Made by a program: the position numbers and the translations under genes
NCBI GenBank assembly: GCA_947491315.1
Contig: CANLII010000001.1
Location: 124,001-188,000, forward strand
DNA: 64,000 nucleotides
Direction of reading: 5' to 3'
Source: Ignavibacteria bacterium
GTDB lineage: Bacteria; Bacteroidota; Ignavibacteria; Kapaibacteriales; UBA961
Notes under the pieces: model-generated
What the model was told of the DNA's origin: nothing
Seen by the model: the letters and a program-made list of their open reading frames with translations, nothing else
Database searches by the model: none
Part shown: positions 19,706 through 26,782 of the stretch, one piece after another
Position numbering within the stretch: the first letter of the stretch is position 1
Layout: the number at the start of each line of letters is the position of its first letter

Positions 19706-19737
19706 TTGCAGTTTTATACGCTCTGCAGCTATATTTG
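19706..19737 (+). promoter_or_regulatory. Possible Bacteroidota-type promoter of the first FISUMP gene
   Basis: TATATTTG at 19730-19737 matches the TAnnTTTG -7 consensus. A TTG lies 21 bases upstream, slightly longer than the usual spacing. The core atacgctctgcag of the repeated units falls between the two boxes. Confidence 0.35.
19716..19728. repeat. 13-bp core repeat atacgctctgcag, copy A
   Basis: First of three identical 13-bp copies (19716, 20610, 22132). They bracket the two FISUMP units, and the third copy lies inside the integrase 3' end. Confidence 0.75.
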
Positions 19738-19781
19738 TAATACATTGTTTATTAACACGCAAAATGATAAAGAGGAAAACT

Positions 19782-20480
19782 ATGAGATTATGTTATTCAA
19801 TAATAAGTTGTGTACTATTCTTGTTTGTTGGTTGTAAGGATACTTCGTCAACAATTAACCCCGATGATACTACATTAAATGATAGTACTTTTACAGATAT
19901 ACGGGATGAAAAAAAATACGGACTTGTAAAAATTAATACACAAGTTTGGATGTCTGAAAACCTAAATGCAAGTACATATCGTAATGGAGATATCATCCGT
20001 CATGCAAGCACAAAACAAGAATGGCTAGATGCTGCAGGTAGAGGAGAGGGAGCTTGGTGTTATTATGATCACGACCCTAAGAATGGTGCAATATATGGCA
20101 AGCTGTATAATTGGTATGCTGTAAAAGATTCTAGAGGCCTTGCACCAAAGGGTTATCATATCCCTAATGATGCAGAATGGACTATCCTTACAGACTTTTT
20201 AGGGGGAGAATCCGTAGCAGGCAAAAAGATAAAGAGTACAAGCGGATGGGATAATGGTGACAATGGAGATAATAGTAGTGGATTTAATGGTCTGCCGGGC
20301 GGTGACTGTGACAGCAGTGGATATTTCTACGATAGGACTGAGGACGGTGGCTTTTGGAGTTCTTCAGAGTATAGTACAGGTGATGCTTGGGGTCGCTTTC
20401 TGTACGGTAATTATGCGAGAGTAAGCAGGTACTACGATAATAAGAATAGTGGCTTGTCTGTTCGTTGCCTGAGGGATTAG
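19782..20480 (+). CDS. FISUMP-domain lipoprotein
   Basis: A 232-residue exported protein with one Fibrobacter succinogenes major paralogous (FISUMP) domain, a C-type-lectin-like fold. The ATG at 19782 is preferred over 19764 because AGAGGA precedes it. A lipobox LFVGC ends the signal peptide. The domain (about residues 45-232) shows WMSENLN, WCYYDHDP, YGKLYNWYAV, RGLAPKGYHIP, FNGLPGG, WSSSEYS and the terminal SVRCLRD. The function of the domain is not established; ligand binding at the cell surface is plausible. Many variable C-terminal codons are of the form NNT/NNC. The gene is cargo of the integrative element and shares a 160-bp 3' block with the next FISUMP gene. Confidence 0.85.
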   Translation: MRLCYSIISCVLFLFVGCKDTSSTINPDDTTLNDSTFTDIRDEKKYGLVKINTQVWMSENLNASTYRNGDIIRHASTKQEWLDAAGRGEGAWCYYDHDPKNGAIYGKLYNWYAVKDSRGLAPKGYHIPNDAEWTILTDFLGGESVAGKKIKSTSGWDNGDNGDNSSGFNGLPGGDCDSSGYFYDRTEDGGFWSSSEYSTGDAWGRFLYGNYARVSRYYDNKNSGLSVRCLRD

Positions 20481-20520
20481 TCCCTTTGCCCCTTTTGTGG
20501 GGTTTGGGGCGAAGCCCCAA
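20472..20520 (+). terminator. Tandem hairpins after the first FISUMP gene
   Basis: A 5-bp hairpin (aggga-ttag-tccct) overlaps the stop codon. It is followed at 20504-20520 by a 7-bp stem (ttggggc / gccccaa) closed by a gaa loop, the unusually stable GCGAAGC type. No T-run follows, so termination is only one possibility; a recombination or retrohoming signal is another. Confidence 0.5.
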
Positions 20521-20609
20521 CGAATTGGAGAAAGACGTACTTTGTTACTTGTTCTAATCTCTTAATTCAGTTCGCTGTATTAAAGAAAAACTTTCAAAAA
20601 ATCAATACT

Positions 20610-20622
20610 ATACGCTCTGCAG
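20610..20622. repeat. 13-bp core repeat atacgctctgcag, copy B
   Basis: Second core copy, about 46 bases before the second FISUMP start. It is the right end of long repeat copy 1. Confidence 0.75.
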
Positions 20623-20667
20623 TATTAATTGTAGTATAATATTTAAGTAATCAAAAAAGGGTTAATC

Positions 20668-22005
20668 ATGAAATACCTACTTACCTTATTACTTGCTGCT
20701 GTGTTTTCATCTGCAGCATTCTCACAATCAGAAGTAAAGATTGGCAAACAAATATGGATGACTAAGAATTTGGATGTGAGTATTTTTCGAAATGGAGAAA
20801 CTATAACACAAGCAATGAACATGAATGATTGGAGAAAAGCATCTCAAAATAAGAAAGCGGCATGGTGTTATTATGATTTTGATTCTAAAAAAGGACAAAA
20901 ATATGGAAAGTTGTATAACTGGTATGCTGTAAGTGATAAGAGAGGTTTAGCACCAGAAGGGTATCACGTTCCGAGTGAGCAAGAATGGAATCAGCTCCTA
21001 AACTACGAAAGTATTGGAGGTGAAAATACTGCTGGGAGGATTCTAAAAAGTAAAACAGGTTGGACTGTAAAAACGAAAAATAAAACGGAAAATAATGGCG
21101 GAGGAATTGATAAAGTTGGATTTAACGCACTTCCTGGTGGAGGAATTGTTCATACAAATACTGGTACTGAATTTATTTTTGAAGGTTATGGTTTCATAGG
21201 TATTTGGTGGAGTACAACATTAGATTCCGAATATTCTTTAGAAGATTCACTGATATTTACCAAACATATGTATAATCATAATGAAGTACAGAGTTTTAGT
21301 CATCCAAAATATGATGGATTTTCTGTTATTTGTATCAAAGACTCTGATTTATATATTCCTACCCTTAAAAGTAAAAACACTGATTTAAATGTGATTGCAA
21401 ATGGTGAGTCCACACCAACTGTCAAAATTGGCAATCAAGTGTGGATGGCGAAGAATTTGGATGTAACTACTTTCCGAAATGGGGATATAATTCTAGAAGT
21501 AAAGAATGCCCAAGAATTGAAAGAGGCAAGTGAAAAAAACACACCTGCATGGTGCTATTACGAGTTTAATGAAAGTAATGGAAAGAAATATGGCAAGCTC
21601 TATAATCGTCCTGCTGTAAGTGATCCTAGAGGTTTAGCACCAGAAGGATATCATATTCCTAAAAATATAGAGTGGGATGAGCTAACAGTCTTTTTAGGAG
21701 ATCCTGGCGGATCTATAGTTGCCGGAAAAAAGATGAAGAGCATAAGTGGATGGGCTAACAATACTAATGGAAATAATATTAGTAGATTTAATGGTCTGCC
21801 GGGCGGAAAGTGTCAGGGTAGACATAGTAATTTCACAGGAGTTACTGAAGATTCTTATTGGCAAGCTGGTTATTGGTGGGGATCTCATGAGGATATTGAA
21901 GGTAAAGGCTTGTGGTGTAGACAGTTGCATTCAGGTAATTCGCTAAGGGTGAGTTACTACATAGATTATGAAGAATGGTTATCAGTTCGTTGCCTGAGGG
22001 ATTAG
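20668..22005 (+). CDS. Secreted protein with two FISUMP domains
   Basis: A 445-residue exported protein. A signal peptide (residues 1-19, ending AFS) is followed by two FISUMP domains at about 22-228 and 248-445. Each shows the VKIG-x-QxWM-x-KNLD opening, an AWCYY segment, YGKLYN, RGLAPEGYH(V/I)P and a closing C-x-(K/R)-D. The first domain ends SVICIKD and the second SVRCLRD. Domain 2 shares a 20-base exactly conserved stretch (encoding FNGLPGG) and the last codons with the single-domain gene upstream, yet differs strongly between these blocks. It is element cargo with no known enzymatic role. An ATG preceded by AAGGG supports the start. Confidence 0.85.
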   Translation: MKYLLTLLLAAVFSSAAFSQSEVKIGKQIWMTKNLDVSIFRNGETITQAMNMNDWRKASQNKKAAWCYYDFDSKKGQKYGKLYNWYAVSDKRGLAPEGYHVPSEQEWNQLLNYESIGGENTAGRILKSKTGWTVKTKNKTENNGGGIDKVGFNALPGGGIVHTNTGTEFIFEGYGFIGIWWSTTLDSEYSLEDSLIFTKHMYNHNEVQSFSHPKYDGFSVICIKDSDLYIPTLKSKNTDLNVIANGESTPTVKIGNQVWMAKNLDVTTFRNGDIILEVKNAQELKEASEKNTPAWCYYEFNESNGKKYGKLYNRPAVSDPRGLAPEGYHIPKNIEWDELTVFLGDPGGSIVAGKKMKSISGWANNTNGNNISRFNGLPGGKCQGRHSNFTGVTEDSYWQAGYWWGSHEDIEGKGLWCRQLHSGNSLRVSYYIDYEEWLSVRCLRD

Positions 22006-22025
22006 TCCCTTTGCCCCTTTGGGGT

Positions 22026-22042
22026 TTGGGGCGAAGCCCCAA
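22026..22042 (+). terminator. Stable GAA-loop hairpin after the second FISUMP gene
   Basis: A 7-bp stem (ttggggc / gccccaa) with a gaa loop lies about 20 bases after the stop codon, identical to the hairpin behind the first FISUMP gene. It sits between two convergent genes and could stop transcription in both directions, although there is no T-run. Confidence 0.45.
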
Positions 22043-22115
22043 CGAATTGGAGAAAGACGTACTTTATTACTTGTTCTAATCTCTGAATTCAGTTCGCTGT
22101 ATTAAAGAAAAACTT

Positions 22116-23213
22116 TCAAAATTTCAATACAATACGCTCTGCAGCTTCTCTCTTTGACTTGTCTACTATCTTAGCATAGACTTGAGTAGTGGTTAAATTA
22201 CGGTGCCCCAACATTTTCGAGACTGTATAAATATCAGTGCCCGCCTCAAGTTGAAGAGTTGCATAGGTATGGCGAAAACAATGAAATGAAATATCTTTCT
22301 TTATACCTGCAGCATTGATCCACTTCTTGAGGTGCCCCTTCGAAGTAGAGTAAGAGATAGGATCGAAAACTCTAGTATTTCCACTTTGTACACTACCTAG
22401 AAATGAATAAGCTTGCTCTGAAATAGGTAGGACTTCAACCTTTTTAGTCTTCCTTTGAGTGAAGTGTATAGAGTAGCCTTCGCTTGTATGTACTTCATTC
22501 CATTCCAATTTTACTATATCAGACCATCTTAAACCGGTCAATGCTGAAAGGAAAGCCATACGCTTGAGTGTATCGCTTTTACATTCTGCTTTAACAAGCT
22601 TTTGAAGTTCTTCAAGTGTGAGGTATTGTCTTTCAGTATCCTCAAATTTAAGTGCTTGTACTTTAGTGCTTAGATCGGTCTGCATATACCCCTCTTTGTA
22701 AGATCTTCTTAAAGAGGCTTTGAAGCGGTCAAAATAGATCTTTGCACTATTTGGTGTGAGGCTTCTTTTTGGATCAGCTAGGTAGCTTCTAAACTGTATA
22801 CAGAGCTTTTCAGTAAGATCGGAAAACTTTAAGCCTTTAGGTGCAAAGTCCTTTAAGTGTATCAAAGTAGCATTGTCGGTGTGAATGGATCGGGTTTTAT
22901 TGAAGTAATCAATGAAGTCCTTTTCTCCTAGCTTCTTAATCTCAAGCCTTTCAATTTCAAAGTCAGAGTATACCTCTAGTTTATTAAGATCATTCTCTCG
23001 GTTGATCTTTACCTGCTTTGCAATTTCCTCTCTTTGCTTGTTTTCCTCTTTCTCGAAATAGTCTGCAGGCTTTTCATGTAAGTAGATACCTAAGAACTCT
23101 CTTCTTGTAAGTTTACCGGTGCCTTTAGGATCGGGAACTGCAGGGTAAAAGTCTAGATATAACGAAACCCGCCCGCCTGAAATTTTCTTCTTTCTTAAAG
23201 TAACTTTGACCAT
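22116..23213 (-). CDS. Tyrosine recombinase/integrase of the element
   Basis: A 365-residue integrase with an N-terminal arm-binding part, a SAM-like core-binding domain (about residues 100-195) and a catalytic domain (about 200-365). The catalytic residues are visible: Arg in LTGLRWSDIV, the H-x-x-R in SFHCFRHTYA, and the H and nucleophile Tyr in MLGHRNLTTTQVYAKI. The type is common in Bacteroidota genomic islands. Its start lies 181 bases from the right att site, the usual arrangement. The last ten codons are shared with the long direct repeats behind the FISUMP genes, so the gene end has been involved in rearrangement. Activity looks intact. Confidence 0.93.
   Translation of the reverse strand: MVKVTLRKKKISGGRVSLYLDFYPAVPDPKGTGKLTRREFLGIYLHEKPADYFEKEENKQREEIAKQVKINRENDLNKLEVYSDFEIERLEIKKLGEKDFIDYFNKTRSIHTDNATLIHLKDFAPKGLKFSDLTEKLCIQFRSYLADPKRSLTPNSAKIYFDRFKASLRRSYKEGYMQTDLSTKVQALKFEDTERQYLTLEELQKLVKAECKSDTLKRMAFLSALTGLRWSDIVKLEWNEVHTSEGYSIHFTQRKTKKVEVLPISEQAYSFLGSVQSGNTRVFDPISYSTSKGHLKKWINAAGIKKDISFHCFRHTYATLQLEAGTDIYTVSKMLGHRNLTTTQVYAKIVDKSKREAAERIVLKF
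22132..22144. repeat. 13-bp core repeat atacgctctgcag, copy C
   Basis: Third core copy, inside the integrase coding end, where it encodes part of the C-terminal AAERI segment on the minus strand. Confidence 0.75.
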
Positions 23214-23217
23214 TTTC

Positions 23218-23273
23218 TTTGTACCTCATTTTGTACCTCAAATTAAGAAAGGTACAAATGGTATACAAATAAA
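23218..23273. repeat. Clustered short repeats between integrase and attR, possible arm-type binding sites
   Basis: Two copies of tttgtacctca (23218-23228 and 23230-23240) are followed by the inverted form aggtacaaa (23250-23258) and then ggtatacaaataaa. The last motif nearly repeats at the left end (17966). Position next to the integrase and the mixed orientation suggest integrase or excisionase binding sites. Confidence 0.45.
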
Positions 23274-23393
23274 CCATAAAAAAGCCTATATCAAGTAAAA
23301 GTACAGAACAATGTATAAAATAGAAAAGCATGAATAAATCAGGCTTGTAGGGTGTTTTCTAATAGTTTTTTACCACTTTGTTTTTATGGTTAA

Positions 23394-23414
23394 CATTTTA
23401 CCAAGAAAAATGGC
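23394..23414. repeat. Right attachment site (attR), 21-bp direct repeat
   Basis: Perfect copy of 17881-17901. On the minus strand it contains the T-rich tail of the terminator at 23407-23434, so the integration target is a terminator. Confidence 0.85.
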
Positions 23415-23434
23415 GCTTTTACAAGCGCCATTTT
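23407..23434 (-). terminator. Terminator of the metal-type TonB receptor operon, used as integration site
   Basis: A perfect 12-bp inverted repeat (aaaatggcgctt, loop ttac, aagcgccatttt) is followed on the minus strand by TTTTTCTT. It lies 31 bases beyond the stop of the lipoprotein gene at 23466. The left arm and T-tract are inside the attR repeat. Confidence 0.88.
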
Positions 23435-23465
23435 AGCATTTCATGAAGATATTAAAAGATTACTA

Positions 23466-24035
23466 TCAATTACCAATGATAACCGGGTAATCGATGTCAA
23501 TATCGGACTCCAAGCTCTTGCTTGTTCCATTTTTATTCATTGAATCATAATGGGACAATACGATATTCACAAGTCCTGTATTTCCTGTTCCTGTTTTTGT
23601 TGTTACTTGGAATGTCAATCCTACCGGTAAATTGTTTTTGTCCTTGTCTGTAATCGTCCATTCCACCAAACTTGCAATTCCTGTGCTAGGAGTAAAAAAG
23701 AACTGATGTTCATAATTATTAGCTTTTATTTCTGAAGTAATATCAGTTCTTGGAGTCTTGGATTCATTGTATAATTCAATTGATCCTACATATATGATAT
23801 CTGATTTTAGTGAAATCGTATCGATTATGCTAGGTGCCGCGCCACCAGGACCATCCAAGTCTTTCCATACTGCTTTTATGGTATCGGCTGTATTGCTCTG
23901 ATTTACCAATGTTACAATCACTGTGGTTGCATAATCATGATCTTGATCTTCATCTTGATTATGTTCTGTAATTCCGCAAGAGGTGAATCCAATTGTCATT
24001 GCCAAAGCAAAAAGTGTTGAGATGTAATGTTTCAT
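23466..24035 (-). CDS. Lipoprotein partner of a metal-type TonB receptor
   Basis: A 189-residue lipoprotein with lipobox GFTSC followed by an Asp/His-rich segment (HNQDEDQDHD). It belongs to a small family found beside ZnuD-like TonB receptors in Bacteroidota, sometimes labelled type 1 periplasmic-binding-fold protein. Recognisable segments are DLDGPGGAAP, GSIELYNES, EHQFFF and NLPVGLTFQV. The His/Asp-rich N-terminus and the receptor partner suggest it captures a divalent metal, probably zinc, at the cell surface; this is inference. It is the last gene of the operon and is followed by a strong terminator that now borders the integrative element. Confidence 0.72.
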   Translation of the reverse strand: MKHYISTLFALAMTIGFTSCGITEHNQDEDQDHDYATTVIVTLVNQSNTADTIKAVWKDLDGPGGAAPSIIDTISLKSDIIYVGSIELYNESKTPRTDITSEIKANNYEHQFFFTPSTGIASLVEWTITDKDKNNLPVGLTFQVTTKTGTGNTGLVNIVLSHYDSMNKNGTSKSLESDIDIDYPVIIGN

Positions 24036-24068
24036 AGTATATTTCCAAAATAAATTAAAGACAAAAAA

Positions 24069-26435
24069 TTAAAGAATAGGTATTGTCATTCGAAAGACAC
24101 AATTGAATCCTGTGTCCAATGCGAAATATCGATATCGTGAGAGATAATCACGGAATGCGATTTCTCCTATGTTTTGAAATGAGAGATTTGTCGCAATCCC
24201 TTTGAGTGGACCATGCAGAATAGTACCACCAAGATTGATGTCAAATAGAGTATATGAAGGAGGTGGGGAAGTATAATCCAAATTGGGGTCGAATCTGTCC
24301 TGTCTGCGAACATGTGTCATGCGAAATTCTATGAAGGCATCACCAAACACATCAAGGATAGATTCTTTATGTGCATGCAATGATCCACTTACCCTGTCGG
24401 CAGGAATCATGAATAATGGATTTCCGCTAGAGTGATTGTCACCACGAATCATCGAACCTTGTAGTGAACAAGTCAACCAATCATCGAATGTGTAATCTCC
24501 CTGAATTTCTGCTCCATACATTGCCGCTTGAACTTGATCATATCTGAATGTGGGAAAACTCCCACGAACTGTTAATGTTGGTCGTGCTCTTTCGGGTTGA
24601 AGAAGAATGAATCCATCAAACTGATTGTGAAAAAGGGATAGATCAAAAGAAAAATCATGCGAGTCATACAGTAAAGCAAGATCTATGGTGCGCGATAGTT
24701 CGGGCGACAAATCTCTTTTCCCAATTTCAAATTGTGCTGTACCATGATGAATATCATAACTGTATAGTTCATTCACTTGAGGTGGTCGCCATGTTTGACC
24801 AATATTCATGGATAGTCTCAAATGCTCCTGCATTTGCCACATGAATCCACCACTAAGAGAAAATCCACTATAATTCAATACAGAGTCATTGATCAATCGT
24901 GTAGGCGTTGAATACTTGTCAATATTGATTGATCTTATGTCATAACGAGCACCACCACTGATGATAATGTCATCAAACATCATATTACCGATAGCATATA
25001 CTCCAAGGGCTGTCATGAAATAATCGGGAATCAAGACAACTTTTCCGAGACGCTTATTTTGTTGGAATTGGCTAGAAATACCTACTGTCGCACTGATATG
25101 TTGATCCAATTGTATCGCTTTGAGTTTGATATCACCGGAATATGTCTCCAAGAGCAATCGCATTGCCGGTTTTACTAGTAATTGGTTCAATAGAAATGCT
25201 GAGTCTTTCGGTACTCTTAGATTATGAGCATCGAATTCTGATCGATCATTGAATTGCCAGCCATAAGTGGCTTCAAGGAGTCCAATTCCCTCAAGTGGGA
25301 TATTTCCTTGAATACTCAAAAGACGATGTTGTATCTGTTGCTTCGGATACCCAATATCATATGTGAAATCATACTTCTGCAAGGGATGACCGCTCTCGAT
25401 AGCTCTCAACAAATCGCTAGCATTTGAGATATGACTCCCTTTGAAAATTCCTAGTTCGGTATTGAATGAACTTGTCGTGAATTGGATATTCTCGCCAGTA
25501 GAGAATGCATATTTCCCTTGAATTTGTCCATTGAGTTCGGTGTATCCAGTATTGCCAAGTACATAATCAGCAGTACTTGCATTGCCCGCTTGCTTACCGG
25601 TTATCTGAGCGCGCAAACCAAATGCATCATTATTGGTAAAACGCGTACCCCATGATAGGGAAGGTGATATTGCGCCTTGCCAATTATTGGTTTGACCCTG
25701 CAAAGTGATAGAAGAATGAAGATGAGCTGTATCCGGAATATCAGGTGGAATGATGCGTATCATTCCGCCCATTGCACCCGGACCATATTCCACACCGGCG
25801 GCTCCTTTTAAAATCTCAACAGATCCTATGGAAAAAGCATCAATTTCCGGGGCATGTTCTGAACCCCACTGCTGACCTTCCTGAGCAATTCCTGCATTGG
25901 AAATGAGAAGCCTTTGACTGTGCATTCCTCGCAAAACTGGCTTGGAAATACTAGGTCCGGTCTGTAAAGTATGTAATCCAGTCACTCTCTTGAGTGTTTC
26001 TCCAAGTGTTTGTCCACGATGCTTATCTAATGTCTCACTCTTTATGATATTCACTTCTTGCGATGCAATTCCATAGACAGAATTTCGATCGCCGGTAACT
26101 TGAACTGCCTTGCCTTGAAATTCAGCAGGTTGCAAAATAAGTGTCAAAGAAGTATCATTCTTTGATGATGGGATTACAATTGATCCACCTATATAACCTG
26201 CTTTTGAAAAGCTGATTTTTTGTTCGGAAAATGAGATATTTAAATCAGCATGACCCGATATACCCGTCATTTCACCGATATTTCCAGAAGAAATACGGAC
26301 GGAAGACAGTGGTTTTTTGCTATGCTGTTGTATATGTATTGTGCTTATATGCAAAACACGCATTTGTGCTCGTAATTCTTGCACAAATGGTAGGCATAAT
26401 GATAGGAAAAGCACAATACCATAGATATGCTTCAT
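24069..26435 (-). CDS. TonB-dependent outer-membrane receptor, ZnuD-like
   Basis: A 788-residue outer-membrane receptor. It has a signal peptide, a carboxypeptidase-regulatory-like beta domain (about residues 28-110), a plug domain (about 125-230) with LGETLKRVTGLHTLQTGP and VEILKGAAGVEYGPGAMGG, and a 22-strand-type barrel ending FRMTIPIL. The plug motif and the neighbouring His/Asp-rich lipoprotein resemble zinc or copper receptors more than siderophore or SusC types. Substrate is inferred from neighbours. It would be energised by TonB/ExbBD encoded at 43.7-46.5 kb. The operon order is small His/Cys protein, receptor, lipoprotein. Confidence 0.86.
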   Translation of the reverse strand: MKHIYGIVLFLSLCLPFVQELRAQMRVLHISTIHIQQHSKKPLSSVRISSGNIGEMTGISGHADLNISFSEQKISFSKAGYIGGSIVIPSSKNDTSLTLILQPAEFQGKAVQVTGDRNSVYGIASQEVNIIKSETLDKHRGQTLGETLKRVTGLHTLQTGPSISKPVLRGMHSQRLLISNAGIAQEGQQWGSEHAPEIDAFSIGSVEILKGAAGVEYGPGAMGGMIRIIPPDIPDTAHLHSSITLQGQTNNWQGAISPSLSWGTRFTNNDAFGLRAQITGKQAGNASTADYVLGNTGYTELNGQIQGKYAFSTGENIQFTTSSFNTELGIFKGSHISNASDLLRAIESGHPLQKYDFTYDIGYPKQQIQHRLLSIQGNIPLEGIGLLEATYGWQFNDRSEFDAHNLRVPKDSAFLLNQLLVKPAMRLLLETYSGDIKLKAIQLDQHISATVGISSQFQQNKRLGKVVLIPDYFMTALGVYAIGNMMFDDIIISGGARYDIRSINIDKYSTPTRLINDSVLNYSGFSLSGGFMWQMQEHLRLSMNIGQTWRPPQVNELYSYDIHHGTAQFEIGKRDLSPELSRTIDLALLYDSHDFSFDLSLFHNQFDGFILLQPERARPTLTVRGSFPTFRYDQVQAAMYGAEIQGDYTFDDWLTCSLQGSMIRGDNHSSGNPLFMIPADRVSGSLHAHKESILDVFGDAFIEFRMTHVRRQDRFDPNLDYTSPPPSYTLFDINLGGTILHGPLKGIATNLSFQNIGEIAFRDYLSRYRYFALDTGFNCVFRMTIPIL

Positions 26436-26471
26436 GATATTGGTCCTAAAATAATGTAATTAAAAATTCAA

Positions 26472-26777
26472 TTACACTATGGGAGGAGCCCTAGAAGATG
26501 CTCTTTCAGAGAAATGATATAATGAGGAAAGGGGAGGTAATTCGCAATAAGGAAGTATGGAGCATGTATTGACTATAGTAATGTCAATTGCTGAAGGAGA
26601 AGCAATTTGAAGAATACCATCACATAAATCGCAATGATGTCCTTTATCAGCTTGTTTATTATCTATTGAAAGTATTTCATGTTCATGAGTATGCGGATGA
26701 AAATGAACTGCAAAAGCCCCAATCTGAAGGATTAGGGCAAAAGCAGTACACATTGATATGAACATGTTTTGAATCAC
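26472..26777 (-). CDS. Small exported His/Cys-rich protein, probably metal-related
   Basis: A 101-residue protein with a hydrophobic N-terminal segment (signal or anchor) and then a cluster of likely metal ligands: HFHPHTHEH followed by GHHCDLCDG. The layout resembles the DUF2946-type small proteins often found before copper or zinc TonB receptors. It is the first gene of the minus-strand operon with the receptor and lipoprotein, 36 bases upstream of the receptor. The metal-binding role is inferred from the ligands; no enzyme domain is seen. Confidence 0.6.
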   Translation of the reverse strand: MIQNMFISMCTAFALILQIGAFAVHFHPHTHEHEILSIDNKQADKGHHCDLCDGILQIASPSAIDITIVNTCSILPYCELPPLSSLYHFSERASSRAPPIV

Positions 26778-26782
26778 TGAGA

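Larger units (their letters stand above)
20460..20622 (+). repeat. Long direct repeat, copy 1 (end of FISUMP gene, hairpins, integrase-end remnant)
   Basis: This 163-bp block is nearly identical to 21985-22144. It starts in the last seven codons of the FISUMP gene (VRCLRD plus stop) and continues through consecutive hairpins and about 100 bases of noncoding DNA. It ends in a sequence homologous to the last ten codons of the integrase, which here carries stop codons. The main length difference is a 3-base insertion in the first hairpin region. Confidence 0.9.
21985..22144 (+). repeat. Long direct repeat, copy 2
   Basis: This 160-bp block matches 20460-20622 almost base for base. It joins the end of the second FISUMP gene to the 3' end of the integrase gene: positions 22116-22144 are integrase coding sequence on the minus strand. 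Confidence 0.9.
17881..23414. mobile_element. Integrative element, about 5.5 kb, with integrase, excisionase-like gene, primase remnant and FISUMP cargo
   Basis: The element is delimited by a perfect 21-bp direct repeat (17881-17901 and 23394-23414). It has a tyrosine integrase at the right end, an HTH excisionase-like gene, and a P4/D5-type primase that is broken. Between these groups are two plus-strand FISUMP genes. There are no capsid, terminase, conjugation or resistance genes, so it is best described as a satellite-like or degenerate integrative element. It presumably borrowed replication or transfer functions. It is inserted between a TPR gene and the terminator of a metal-type TonB receptor operon. 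The boundaries are directly visible; present mobility is doubtful because the primase is damaged. Confidence 0.85.

Noticed and set aside
19716-22144. A true integron with attC sites
   Set aside because: The hairpins have gttt-gggg / ccccaac ends that only loosely recall attC. No pair of RYYYAAC/GTTRRRY boxes with correct spacing is present, and the recombinase is a phage-type integrase of 365 residues without recognisable IntI features.
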